This document shows positions 26,061-34,144 of a stretch of DNA of 64,000 nucleotides, piece by piece. How positions within the stretch are numbered: position 1 is the first letter of the stretch; each line of letters starts with the position of its first letter. Under the pieces are notes generated by a model that saw only the letters and a program-made list of their open reading frames with translations, was not told the origin of the DNA and ran no database searches. The DNA is from Carboxydocella sporoproducens DSM 16521 (GTDB lineage Bacteria; Bacillota; GCA-003054495; Carboxydocellales; Carboxydocellaceae): assembly GCF_900167165.1 (NCBI RefSeq), contig NZ_FUXM01000004.1, positions 26,901 to 90,900 of the forward strand, read 5' to 3'. Position numbers and translations under genes: made by a program.

Positions 26061-26247
26061 CTATTCTTTTCTGTGCCAGTAAGTAAACCTCATCATCTGC
26101 CCTGGCAGAAATAATAATAATCTTCATAACCTCTTTTTCTCTTACCAGCTTATATACCACTCGAAGGCCAAGCACCTGTAAGCGCTGGCTGTGGTCAAGG
26201 CGCATCAAGTCCTTGATTGCTTCTTTCAAGTATTCTACCTGCCACAT
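26053..26247 (-). CDS. RelE/ParE-like toxin, apparently with an internal deletion
   Basis: Encodes 64 residues. The start MWQVEYLKEAIKDLMRLD and the end KIIIISARADDEVYLLAQKR match both ends of the RelE toxin fold, but about 20 middle residues usual in this family are missing between RLQVL and GLRVVYKLV. The deletion is in frame, so a protein may still be made, though it lacks much of the strand and loop that carry the catalytic arginines. It follows an antitoxin gene by two bases. Probably an inactive remnant. Confidence 0.6.
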   Translation of the reverse strand: MWQVEYLKEAIKDLMRLDHSQRLQVLGLRVVYKLVREKEVMKIIIISARADDEVYLLAQKRIDK

Positions 26248-26249
26248 AG

Positions 26250-26579
26250 TTATTCTATCTCCACATCTACATTTTCTAAATCCGTGCTAATTATACCAAG
26301 ATCAGATAAAACTTTTTCCTGAGGGATAAAATCATCCTCTTTGGCTTTTTCCATACGCCTTTCGGCTTCCAGCAACAGACGGTACTCCTCTATAGCTTCA
26401 AGCATTTGTTCATACAGCTCAGGCTTTAAAAGCACGCATGCCGGAGTGTTATTTTTCACCACAATCTTAAATCCCGTTTCCCTGACCTCTTCAAAGATTT
26501 TATTAGCCTCCCCTTTATTAAACCTGGAAATTGGCACTAGAGAATTTAACACCCTGCTTACGGTGATTTTTTCAAACAT
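26250..26579 (-). CDS. Phd/YefM-type antitoxin
   Basis: Encodes 109 residues from the ATG at 26579, preceded by AAGGGG. The sequence VSRVLNSLVPISRFNKGEANKIFEEVR and IVVKNNTPACVLLKPELYEQ fits the DNA-binding/antitoxin domain of the Phd/YefM family. It should neutralise the adjacent RelE-like protein and repress the pair. It is longer at the C-terminus than the minimal family member, with an acidic tail. Confidence 0.72.
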   Translation of the reverse strand: MFEKITVSRVLNSLVPISRFNKGEANKIFEEVRETGFKIVVKNNTPACVLLKPELYEQMLEAIEEYRLLLEAERRMEKAKEDDFIPQEKVLSDLGIISTDLENVDVEIE

Positions 26580-26680
26580 AATATCAGCCCCTTTCATAAT
26601 AGACTTCCTGAAAATATTGTATGTTTGATTGATAAATTTGTCAATATTTTTATTGATATTTCTCTCCTGCCGGAGAATAT

Positions 26681-26710
26681 AAAAATCGCCCCTGCACAGG
26701 GGGCGATTTT
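26681..26710 (-). terminator. Intrinsic terminator of the kor operon
   Basis: AAAATCGCCCC and GGGGCGATTTT form a perfect 11-bp stem at the end of the ferredoxin-type gene, followed on the minus strand by T residues. Confidence 0.8.
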
Positions 26711-26721
26711 CGCTTTTCGTC

Positions 26722-26967
26722 CTATTTTTTCTTTTCCACTGACAGGGCACAATCAGGACATACGGTCTGACAAATGCCGCAGAGGATGCATTTTTCCATA
26801 TCAGCCACTACGGCCGGAGTCCCATATACACCCAGGGTTTTGGACCAGGAAATACAGGAAACCGGGCATTTTTCGATGCACAACCCACAGCCTTTGCAAA
26901 GGCGCGGAAAAATGGCCCACTGCCCTTTTTGTCCCTCGTGGATTTCAACCTTCTTCAAGTAGTCCAC
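26722..26967 (-). CDS. 4Fe-4S ferredoxin-type delta subunit of 2-oxoacid:ferredoxin oxidoreductase
   Basis: Encodes 81 residues with two cluster motifs, CKGCGLCIEKCP and CILCGICQTVCP, each binding a 4Fe-4S cluster. This is the electron-transfer subunit of the four-subunit oxidoreductase encoded just upstream. It is the last gene of the operon and is followed by a terminator. Confidence 0.88.
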   Translation of the reverse strand: MDYLKKVEIHEGQKGQWAIFPRLCKGCGLCIEKCPVSCISWSKTLGVYGTPAVVADMEKCILCGICQTVCPDCALSVEKKK

Positions 26968-26985
26968 TGTTTTTTCCCTCCTCGG

Positions 26986-27552
26986 TTAAGCCTGCTGGGC
27001 CAGGGCATAGCCCTTCTCCAGGGCAGCGAAGTTCAAGTCTCTCAGTTTGGGGTTTTGTTCAAACTTGTAACCGAGTTTCTTTTCAATAGCATTTTTAGCC
27101 TGTTCTAAAGTTACCACCCCGGTTGCCCCGATAACTGCACCCATAATAAGGATATTGAAAACCCGGGGGTGCAACTCGTTTTTGGAAATTTCCAGAGCCG
27201 GAATGCCCATGACTTTCTTAGCATTTTTAGGGAGGTATTCTTCTACCTCTTCGATAGATGTATCATAAACAAACAGGGTATTAGGCCCTACATATTGCTG
27301 AGTGCGAACTACTGCCCGGTCGCTCAAAGCCACTACGATATCACCTTTAACGAATTTGGGTGCAGCAATTTTTTCATCATCGATCTGCAAAAAGGCAATG
27401 GATACGCCACCCCGTTGCTCCACGCCGAAGTTGGGAATATAGAGGGCTTCCCGCCCGGCCTGGTTGGCGGCCTCAGCGATAATTTCCGCTACGGATTGAA
27501 CCCCCTGGCCCCCTTCACCGGCCAGAGCGATTTTCACCAGTTTGCTGGACAT
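26986..27552 (-). CDS. 2-oxoacid:ferredoxin oxidoreductase gamma subunit
   Basis: Encodes 188 residues of the POR_gamma family: GEGGQGVQSVAEIIAEAA at the N-terminus, VEQRGGVSIAFLQI near residue 48, and SDRAVVRTQQYVGPN. It is the small catalytic-domain partner of the alpha subunit. It lies between the TPP-binding beta subunit and the ferredoxin delta subunit. KorC/VorC-type assignment is likely, but the substrate (2-oxoglutarate or branched 2-oxo acid) is open. Confidence 0.9.
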   Translation of the reverse strand: MSSKLVKIALAGEGGQGVQSVAEIIAEAANQAGREALYIPNFGVEQRGGVSIAFLQIDDEKIAAPKFVKGDIVVALSDRAVVRTQQYVGPNTLFVYDTSIEEVEEYLPKNAKKVMGIPALEISKNELHPRVFNILIMGAVIGATGVVTLEQAKNAIEKKLGYKFEQNPKLRDLNFAALEKGYALAQQA

Positions 27553-27556
27553 ATTC

Positions 27557-28309
27557 TTAGCCCTCCTTCTGTGCCGGGGTCTTGATTTCCCCTACTTTGA
27601 AGTACTTGGTCATTTCCTTTTCAATAAAGTTCCAGGTATCCCGGGCATTGGTCCGCCAGTTGGTGGGACAGCCAGAGAGAGCTTCCACAAAGGAGAAACC
27701 ATTGCCTTCCATCTGGTTTTGCAGAGCTTTCTTGATGAAGCCCTTCAGCTGCCGCATATTGGCTACTGTGCCCCTGGCCACATAGGCTCCATCCTGGGTA
27801 ATGGCGGCTACCGCTTCCGGCCCCTGGGTGGGATAACCCATAGTTTCTACATCGCGACCGTATGGAGAAGTTTCAGTTTTCTGGCCCGGCAGGGTAGTAG
27901 GAGCCATCTGACCACCGGTCATACCGTAGTTGGTGTTGTTGACCAGGATAACAGTTACATTTTCGTTGCGAGCAGCAGCATTGAAAAGGTGCTGAGAACC
28001 GATGGCATAACCGCCACCATCCCCCATATAAGCAACTACAATCCGGTCGGGGCGGGCCCGTTTGATCCCGGTCATCACCGGAGTTGTCCGGCCATGGTGG
28101 GTCTGTACACTATCTACATCAAAAAAGTCCCAGGCCAGCAGGGAGCAACCGATATCACAACCGAAAACTACTCTATCCTGAATCCCCAGTTCATCAATAG
28201 CTTCCCCCAGAGCCTTTAACACATCACCGTGACCGCAACCGGGGCAAAACTTGTGGGGTTTGGATTCTTTCCGCCAGCATTTAGGCATACGCAACAATTC
28301 CACGGACAT
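27557..28309 (-). CDS. 2-oxoacid:ferredoxin oxidoreductase beta subunit (TPP-binding)
   Basis: Encodes 250 residues. The cluster-type CPGCGHGDV motif is near residue 22, and the thiamine pyrophosphate site reads GDGGGYAIGSQHLFNAA and NNTNYGMTGGQ. This subunit binds thiamine pyrophosphate and carries the catalytic centre for oxidative decarboxylation to acyl-CoA. It partners the alpha subunit at 28341. Cytoplasmic. Confidence 0.92.
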   Translation of the reverse strand: MSVELLRMPKCWRKESKPHKFCPGCGHGDVLKALGEAIDELGIQDRVVFGCDIGCSLLAWDFFDVDSVQTHHGRTTPVMTGIKRARPDRIVVAYMGDGGGYAIGSQHLFNAAARNENVTVILVNNTNYGMTGGQMAPTTLPGQKTETSPYGRDVETMGYPTQGPEAVAAITQDGAYVARGTVANMRQLKGFIKKALQNQMEGNGFSFVEALSGCPTNWRTNARDTWNFIEKEMTKYFKVGEIKTPAQKEG

Positions 28310-28340
28310 GGCTTAACCTCCTTCCGTTATCTACCCGATC

Positions 28341-29426
28341 CTAAAGCAAAGATTTTACTTTTTCTTCCACTTCTTCAGCAGTAATGCCCACACCGGGTTT
28401 GAACAGGCCTTCAATGGGAGTATTGATACCATAAATAGCCTGCTTGACCAGCTTATCCAGCTGACCCAGAGCGGATTCCACTACCAGCAGCTTGCCGGTT
28501 TTGGCAGCTACTTCTTTCAGTTGCTGCTCCGGGAAAGGCCGCAGGGTGATGGGCCGGAAATATCCAACTTTATACCCGGCAGTCCGCAGGGCCTGGTAAG
28601 CCCCTAGAGCGGCCCGGGAAACTACGCCAGCGGAGACGATGACCAGATCGGCATCTTCACAATCGCGGGCATCATATTCGATGATTTCCGGTGCTACCCG
28701 GTTGTACTCCTCAGCATAGCTCATGACGATTTCATACAATTCTTCTTCGGTGTTGTAGGTATTGCGCATATGATTGGGCTGCCGGTCAACTCCGATGGAA
28801 CCTTCCTTACCTACAAACGGATAGGGTTCAACCAGCTTGATACCTCTTTCTTCGGGATCATAGAGAACTACTGATTCCCGCATCTTGGCCTGGTAGCCAT
28901 CCCCCAGCACAAAGGTGGGCCAGCGATAGGTCCAGGCAGTATTGAAGGCCTTGATGGTGTAGTCGAACAGCTCCTGGTGAGTGGCAGGAGCATATACAAT
29001 CCGGAAGCCTTCTCCGTTACCACCATATGTAGTCAGAGTGACTTCCTGCTGGGAGTAGATAACGGTAGCTGTAGACGGGCCACCCCGCTGCTGGACAATC
29101 AGGACAGTGGGAATGCGCATCATTTCTGCCATGGCCATGGGTTCCTGCATCAACACATTACCAGGGCCTGCAGTAGCGGTAAAGGCTTTTTTCCCCGCCA
29201 GCACGCCGCCAATGGTAGTAAAACCGGCAGATAATTCGTCTTCAGTTTGGAGGAATTTCTTGTCATACTTGGGAGCAAGACGAGTCCAGTAATGCATGAT
29301 TTCGTTCTGGGGAGTAATGGGGTAACCATACATGATGTCAGCTTTGGCAGCTACGGCCGCCCAGGCGATGACCTCATTACCGGTCATAAATGCTTTCTTC
29401 TCCCCTTGAATGGGCTTTTCAGCCAT
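28341..29426 (-). CDS. 2-oxoacid:ferredoxin oxidoreductase alpha subunit
   Basis: Encodes 361 residues from the ATG at 29426, preceded by AGGAGGTG. N-terminal MTGNEVIAWAAVAAKADIMYGYPITP and AGFTTIGGVLAGKKAFTATAG are typical of the pyruvate/2-oxoacid synthase alpha family. The C-terminal part (DADLVIVSAGVVSRAAL) is the transketolase-like domain. It forms the core of the KorABCD-type enzyme, common in anaerobes that run a reductive or incomplete TCA pathway. It is second in the operon behind a P-loop protein. Confidence 0.92.
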   Translation of the reverse strand: MAEKPIQGEKKAFMTGNEVIAWAAVAAKADIMYGYPITPQNEIMHYWTRLAPKYDKKFLQTEDELSAGFTTIGGVLAGKKAFTATAGPGNVLMQEPMAMAEMMRIPTVLIVQQRGGPSTATVIYSQQEVTLTTYGGNGEGFRIVYAPATHQELFDYTIKAFNTAWTYRWPTFVLGDGYQAKMRESVVLYDPEERGIKLVEPYPFVGKEGSIGVDRQPNHMRNTYNTEEELYEIVMSYAEEYNRVAPEIIEYDARDCEDADLVIVSAGVVSRAALGAYQALRTAGYKVGYFRPITLRPFPEQQLKEVAAKTGKLLVVESALGQLDKLVKQAIYGINTPIEGLFKPGVGITAEEVEEKVKSLL

Positions 29427-29472
29427 GTAACCTACACCTCCTGTATACTTCTCCACGGGCGGGTTTATACCC

Positions 29473-30138
29473 TTACCACATGGCTTTCGGCATCAGTCTT
29501 CGCAAAAAACGCACGGGGTTTCCCAGAGGGTCTCTGCCTTCCGGAAAAGCAGAGCGAAATTTCTCGTCTACTGAAGTAGCAACAATGGGCATACCCAGAA
29601 TTTCAGCTGCCTCAGCCACCAGCCGTAAACCTTCTACGATCACTTCCAGGGTGGTTTCATCCCCCAGATGGGTATTATTGATCAAGCCATGAACAGTTCC
29701 CATTTCCCGGACATGCTGAACGATATCGGCTACCGCAGCAGTCATGGGTCGACTGGCATTGATCACAGCCAGTACTTGCAGCTCCTCGCTTTCCCGGGCC
29801 CCTTCCACCAGATTCAGGGTTTTGGCCCCCTCCACCCCATAACCGATGTCCAGGATAATATCTCCCGGCCGCCAGAGAGCCCAGCGCATTTCCGGTTTTA
29901 TCACCGAGCCAGCCTCGCCCAGACCCATAGTTTCGGCAGTATCCCAGGCGATTACATCCACTTGCTGCTCTTTTAGCTCCTGTTTAATGGGGCGTAAAGT
30001 ATAAAAGGGCTCTACCAGATCAAGGTCCACCAGTGTCACCTGCCGTCCCAGAGCCGCCAGCTCCAGAGCCCGGTTAACGGCGTTTTCCGATTTGCCACTG
30101 GCATATTCACCAATATAGGCTTCGACAATGCGCGCCAA
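29473..30138 (-). CDS. P-loop NTPase of the kor operon (ParA/MinD-like)
   Basis: Encodes 221 residues. A loop GEYASGKSENAVNRALELA near residue 11 carries a Walker-A-like GxxxSGKSE, and VTLVDLDLVEPFYTLRP near residue 35 resembles the deviant Walker region of ParA/MinD/CobQ-type ATPases. It shares a promoter and transcript with korABCD. A role in assembling the oxidoreductase, for example in cluster or thiamine pyrophosphate insertion, is a guess from context. I do not know its exact family. Confidence 0.65.
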   Translation of the reverse strand: MARIVEAYIGEYASGKSENAVNRALELAALGRQVTLVDLDLVEPFYTLRPIKQELKEQQVDVIAWDTAETMGLGEAGSVIKPEMRWALWRPGDIILDIGYGVEGAKTLNLVEGARESEELQVLAVINASRPMTAAVADIVQHVREMGTVHGLINNTHLGDETTLEVIVEGLRLVAEAAEILGMPIVATSVDEKFRSAFPEGRDPLGNPVRFLRRLMPKAMW

Positions 30139-30269
30139 CGCCCCACCTCCCCGTTGTGGGTATCAAATTTAGTTTGCGCAAAAAGCCGCAAACTATTAGG
30201 TTCCTGCCGGGACACTTCACGTCCCCCCATAAACATGATGGTCCCAGAGTTATTTGAACCATTAGTTTA

Positions 30270-30298
30270 AGTATAACTTTAATAATGGTCCAGGTCAA
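30270..30298 (-). promoter_or_regulatory. Sigma-A promoter of the kor operon
   Basis: TTGACC (30293-30298) is followed after 17 bases by TATACT (30270-30275), oriented toward the P-loop gene and korABCD, about 130 bases upstream of the start. Confidence 0.75.
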
Positions 30299-30319
30299 GA
30301 AAGTATATGGTATACATGG

Positions 30320-30362
30320 GGCAAAAAAGAGAAGAGGACTAATGGTTAGACCATCAGTCCTC
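30320..30362 (-). terminator. Intrinsic terminator of the ABC transporter operon
   Basis: GAGGACT and AGTCCTC arms (30334-30362) enclose a further paired region, with T-rich sequence (CTTCTCTTTTTT) on the minus strand. It follows the stop of the substrate-binding protein gene. Confidence 0.75.
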
Positions 30363-31211
30363 GAAGTTTAGCTTTTTAAGTGCTTTTTGCAAAATATCAG
30401 GAGGCAATTCCGAGCCAGTTATTTCCTTGATTTTTCGCCCCACCAGCTGAACAGTTTCTTGCGGCGGCATATTTTTGATTGCCTTCACAGCTTCTTGATG
30501 TCCTTTAACAAAATTATCTATCAAAGCTTGTTTGGCTTGATATTTTTCGGGAGTAGTTACCATAACAGCACTTACACCTTCATCCTGGTATATCACCTTT
30601 GCCAGCCCTTTTACTTCCAGCATACTGGGCCAGGGTTCAGCCAGGAGAGCTGCATCCAGCTGTTTTTGTACAAACAACCCGCTGATGGTTGCAGGTTTTT
30701 GAGCGCGAATTTCCACGTCCCCGCCTTCATAGGTCGACTTCAGTCCTGCATCAGTCAATAATTTACGCAGAATTTGATCCTGGGTATTTCCAATACCCGG
30801 GACAGCGACTTTTTTACCGGCCAGGTCTTTAATGTCCTTGATATCTACTCCCTGTCGCACCACCAGAGCCGATCCTCCCCGGGTTACTTCAGCCAGGACC
30901 TTTATCTTTAATCCTTGTTTGCTCCGTTGTTCCACCGGTCCCGGGCCTACATAGCCCAGGTCCACTTCCCCTACTGCCAGAGCATCCAGCAATTCCTGAC
31001 CATGGTTAAAATATCTTTCTTCAATCTTAATATCCCGGCCTATATATTTTTGAAATAATCCTTTTTCAATCCCTACCATGGCAGGTGCGTGAGTTATATT
31101 AGGGAAATAGCCGATCTTCAAAGTTTTCTGTTCCTCCGTTGCTTGATTGCCACAACCGACCAGTCCAAATAAAAAGGTAACTATTCCCAGAAGAAAAACC
31201 CATTTTTTCAT
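30354..31211 (-). CDS. ABC transporter substrate-binding lipoprotein (SsuA/TauA/NrtA type)
   Basis: Encodes 285 residues with a lipoprotein signal peptide ending LFGLVGC near residue 20, so it should be tethered to the outside of the membrane. LKIGYFPNITHAPAMVGIEKG at residues 32-52, then GEVDLGYVGPGPVE and GKKVAVPGIGNTQDQILRK, are typical of the alkanesulfonate/nitrate/taurine binding group. The ligand cannot be named. It is the last gene of a three-gene importer operon. Confidence 0.85.
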   Translation of the reverse strand: MKKWVFLLGIVTFLFGLVGCGNQATEEQKTLKIGYFPNITHAPAMVGIEKGLFQKYIGRDIKIEERYFNHGQELLDALAVGEVDLGYVGPGPVEQRSKQGLKIKVLAEVTRGGSALVVRQGVDIKDIKDLAGKKVAVPGIGNTQDQILRKLLTDAGLKSTYEGGDVEIRAQKPATISGLFVQKQLDAALLAEPWPSMLEVKGLAKVIYQDEGVSAVMVTTPEKYQAKQALIDNFVKGHQEAVKAIKNMPPQETVQLVGRKIKEITGSELPPDILQKALKKLNFED

Positions 31212-31231
31212 TAACCCTCACCTCCTGAAAA

Positions 31232-31990
31232 CTATGCTCGGTTTAACCCCCAGCGCATCATTACTCGTTGTTCCAGACGACGGAACAGGAGACTATCCGT
31301 TAACATTCCCAAAAGGGCAATTATCACCATAATTGCCAGTACCAGAGCCATGTTCCCCAGGTCTCTGGCCCACATCAATACCTGGCCCAATCCTGTCCCG
31401 GTGCCGATTAGCTCCCCGGCCAGCAGAGCCCGCCAGCAGAAGGCCCAGGCTAGCCGCATAGCTGTAATTAAATGGGGAACAGAGGCTGGCAATTTCACCC
31501 GCCAGAAAAGAGGTAATCCCTTTAACCCCATGGTTTTCCCTACTCTAACCAGTAGTGGAGGAACGTTTTTAATACCAGCTACCGTACCCATAGTCATTGT
31601 CCAGACCCCGCCCAGAGTAACTACAAAGAGAATGGCTCCTTCCCCCATTTTAAACCAGAGCAAAGCCAGGGGTAGCCAGACAATACTTGGAACACTCTGT
31701 AAAGCGACAATTAACCCCCCCAGGGTATCCTCCCACCATTTATGACTGCAAATTAATAAACCAAGAGCCAGCCCTATAATCACTGCCAGAAAATATCCAA
31801 CTATCAATCGCAGCAAGCTAACGCCAACTGCTTTAACTAATGTGCCATCAGCAAAGCCAGTCCAAAGAGCTTTTACCACCTGTCCTGGCGAAGGAAAAAG
31901 AAAATCTGGCCACACTTTCAGATTATATATAACTGCCCAGATCCCGATCAGGATGCCAAGGAAAACCACTCTTCTTAAGATGGTAGTCAT
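31232..31990 (-). CDS. ABC transporter permease (SsuC/TauC type)
   Basis: Encodes 252 residues with about six membrane helices. The EAA-like loop is seen as KTMGLKGLPLFWRVKLPASVPHLITAMRLAW around residues 150-185. It forms the transmembrane channel with the ATPase at 31923 and the lipoprotein at 30354. Its start overlaps the ATPase 3' end by about 68 bases. Confidence 0.88.
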   Translation of the reverse strand: MTTILRRVVFLGILIGIWAVIYNLKVWPDFLFPSPGQVVKALWTGFADGTLVKAVGVSLLRLIVGYFLAVIIGLALGLLICSHKWWEDTLGGLIVALQSVPSIVWLPLALLWFKMGEGAILFVVTLGGVWTMTMGTVAGIKNVPPLLVRVGKTMGLKGLPLFWRVKLPASVPHLITAMRLAWAFCWRALLAGELIGTGTGLGQVLMWARDLGNMALVLAIMVIIALLGMLTDSLLFRRLEQRVMMRWGLNRA

Positions 31991-32744
31991 CCCCCAGTTC
32001 CTCCTTCAACACTTTTTCCATTTCTTCCCGCAGTTCACGCAGGATCTGGTTTTCCAGCTGCAACAACAGTCCATCCCCTTCCAGCCGCGGATGAGGAGCC
32101 TGGACTTTGAACTCGGCTTTAATCCGTCCCGGCCGGGTGGCAAAAACCAGAATACGATCGGCCAGACGCACCGCTTCCCGGATATTATGGGTAACAAAGA
32201 TGATTGTCTTGCCCGTTTGCTGCCAGATATCCTGCAGTTCCACATGCATGGCCATGCGGGTTTGTTCATCCAGAGCAGCAAAAGGTTCATCCATCAAGAG
32301 AATCCGCGGATTGAGAGCCAGAGCCCGGGCGATGGCCACCCGCTGTTTCATTCCGCCTGATAATTCATGGGGCCAGGAGTGGGCATAGCGGCTCAGATGG
32401 ACCAGTTTCAACAGCTCCAGGGCCCGTTCTCGCGCCACCGCCTCGGTCAGCCCCTGCCGCCGCAGGGGAAAGGCCACATTTTCCAGGACATTTAACCAGG
32501 GAAACAGGCCGGGCTCCTGAAAGACCATGCCCCTTTCCGGTCCAGGAGCAGTCAATACCTGCCCGTCCAGACGCACTTCCCCCGAGGTCGGCTGTTCCAG
32601 TCCAGCGATAATATTCAGCAAAGTGGATTTACCACAACCCGAGGGCCCCAGAAAAGCTATGAATTCCCCCTGTTCCACTTGCAAATCCACCGGAGCCAGC
32701 ACCTGGTGCTGAAAATATTTAGTGACCTGGCAGATTTCCAGCAT
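31923..32744 (-). CDS. ABC transporter ATP-binding protein (SsuB/TauB type)
   Basis: Encodes about 273 residues from the ATG at 32744, after AAGGGGTGAGGGAG. Walker A is GPSGCGKST, the signature ELSGGMKQRVAIARAL, and Walker B ILLMDEPFAALDEQ. It powers the importer together with the permease and lipoprotein downstream. It is the first gene of the operon, with a promoter at 32805-32833. Confidence 0.9.
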   Translation of the reverse strand: MLEICQVTKYFQHQVLAPVDLQVEQGEFIAFLGPSGCGKSTLLNIIAGLEQPTSGEVRLDGQVLTAPGPERGMVFQEPGLFPWLNVLENVAFPLRRQGLTEAVARERALELLKLVHLSRYAHSWPHELSGGMKQRVAIARALALNPRILLMDEPFAALDEQTRMAMHVELQDIWQQTGKTIIFVTHNIREAVRLADRILVFATRPGRIKAEFKVQAPHPRLEGDGLLLQLENQILRELREEMEKVLKEELGDDYHLKKSGFPWHPDRDLGSYI

Positions 32745-32804
32745 CTCCCTCACCCCTTATATCCGAGTATTTCGATATGTTTTCTTATATTTTTGGTTAG
32801 TATC

Positions 32805-32833
32805 ATTTTACTGATAATCCCCTTCTGCGTCAA
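32805..32833 (-). promoter_or_regulatory. Sigma-A promoter of the ABC importer operon
   Basis: TTGACG (32828-32833) and TAAAAT (32805-32810), 17 bases apart, lead toward the ATP-binding protein gene. Confidence 0.65.
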
Positions 32834-32843
32834 GAGAAAAAAG

Positions 32844-32873
32844 AAAAAACCCGACAGGAATTTTCCCATCGGG
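32844..32873 (-). terminator. Intrinsic terminator after bofA
   Basis: CCCGATGGGAA pairs with TTCCTGTCGGG (two wobble pairs) and is followed on the minus strand by TTTTTTC. Confidence 0.85.
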
Positions 32874-32874
32874 C

Positions 32875-33135
32875 TTACATGGCAATTTTTAAAGCTGTCA
32901 GTAACACAAATCCCGGTATGCCCAGAAATCCCACCAGGGCCGTACTGGCCCAGTTAAAGGGATAGCTGAAACCCAGCCAGCCGGTAAGCCAGTTGACCAG
33001 CAGCAGAGTTGCCGCCCCCAGGGCCAGCCGCGTTACCAGCCACCAGAGAATTTTCAGGGGCCGGGTCAGATAGAGCCCCACCGCATATAAAAGCAACAGC
33101 AGGACCGCCGCTGCCACCAGGTAACTGAGGACCAT
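32875..33135 (-). CDS. bofA: Pro-sigma-K processing inhibitor BofA-like
   Basis: Encodes about 86 residues with two or three hydrophobic segments. The C-terminal half (GFSYPFNWASTALVGFLGIPG) is the BofA family signature. In spore formers BofA is a membrane protein that restrains SpoIVFB and so the timing of sigma-K activation. Its presence right behind recR is a common arrangement in Bacillota. The start could be the GTG at 33144 or the ATG at 33135, which is closer to a GGGGGTG site. Confidence 0.85.
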   Translation of the reverse strand: MVLSYLVAAAVLLLLLYAVGLYLTRPLKILWWLVTRLALGAATLLLVNWLTGWLGFSYPFNWASTALVGFLGIPGFVLLTALKIAM

Positions 33136-33191
33136 GCTTGTCACCCCCCGTTACCTTCAGCATATGCGGCAGGCTGTCCCGATATTACTGC

Positions 33192-33791
33192 CTAAATTTC
33201 CCGCCGCCCCGCCAGGGCACTGGCCAGGGTCATTTCATCGGCATATTCCAGTACACTCCCCGCCGGCAAACCATGGGCCAAACGGGTTACTTTGACCCCC
33301 AGGGGTTTAAGCAATTTGGCCAGATACATGGCGGTAGTCTCCCCCTCGATGGTGGGGTTGGTGGCCAGAATTACCTCTGTGATGGGCTCTGTCTGCAGGC
33401 GCTGCAACAGCTCCTTGATTTTCAGCTGTTCCGGGCCAATGTCCTCCATGGGCTTGATGGCTCCATGCAGAACGTGATAATAACCCCGGTAATCCCGCAA
33501 ACGCTCAAAAGCTGCCACATCCCGGGGCTCCTCCACTACGCAGAGCAAATCCCCCTGTCGGCTGTCATCCCGACAGATTTCACAGAGATCGGCCGTAGTG
33601 AGGTTGCAGCAGCGCTGACAGAAGCGGATTTGCTCGCGGGCCTCCAGGATAGCCTCCGCCAGCTCCCGGCTCACTTCGGCAGGGGCATTTAACAGATAAA
33701 AAGCCAGGCGCTGGGCAGTTTTGGGCCCGATGCCCGGCAAGCGGGAAAAGCGATTAATCAAACGGGCGATAGGCTCAGAATAACTATACAT
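33192..33791 (-). CDS. recR: Recombination protein RecR
   Basis: Encodes 199 residues from the ATG at 33791, with GAGG upstream. It has an HhH segment (RFSRLPGIGPKTAQRLAFYLL), a four-cysteine zinc motif (CQRCCNLTTADLCEIC), and the Toprim region (LLCVVEEPRDVAAFE). RecR acts with RecF/RecO in gap repair and RecA loading. It sits downstream of dnaX-ybaB, the conserved Bacillota order. Confidence 0.95.
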   Translation of the reverse strand: MYSYSEPIARLINRFSRLPGIGPKTAQRLAFYLLNAPAEVSRELAEAILEAREQIRFCQRCCNLTTADLCEICRDDSRQGDLLCVVEEPRDVAAFERLRDYRGYYHVLHGAIKPMEDIGPEQLKIKELLQRLQTEPITEVILATNPTIEGETTAMYLAKLLKPLGVKVTRLAHGLPAGSVLEYADEMTLASALAGRREI

Positions 33792-33815
33792 GCCAATCAT
33801 CCTCTGTCTATCAGA

Positions 33816-34133
33816 TTAGAAAAGACCGGGAATTTTCAACCCTCCCGTGATTTTGGCCATTTCCGCTGCCACCATTTCCTGGGATTTGCGCAGGGCTTCA
33901 TTGACAGCTGCCAGAATCATATCCTGCAGCATTTCTACATCTTCCGGATCCACTGCTTCCGGCTTGATTTCCAGGCTCAGCAGCTCCTGCTTACCATTGG
34001 CCACTACTCGCACGGCACCGCCGCCGGCAGTAGCTTCCACTGTTTTCAGAGCGATTTCCTCCTGCAGTTTGGCCATTTCCTTTTGCATTTTCTGCACTTG
34101 TTTCATCATTTGATTCATATTGCCACCAAACAT
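33816..34133 (-). CDS. YbaB/EbfC-family nucleoid-associated protein
   Basis: Encodes 105 residues: an N-terminal [20 protein letters not shown] coiled region and the YbaB core [20 protein letters not shown]. Family members bind DNA as dimers and are thought to affect nucleoid organisation. It lies between dnaX and recR. Confidence 0.93.
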   Translation of the reverse strand: MFGGNMNQMMKQVQKMQKEMAKLQEEIALKTVEATAGGGAVRVVANGKQELLSLEIKPEAVDPEDVEMLQDMILAAVNEALRKSQEMVAAEMAKITGGLKIPGLF

Positions 34134-34144
34134 TTTCCTGCCTC

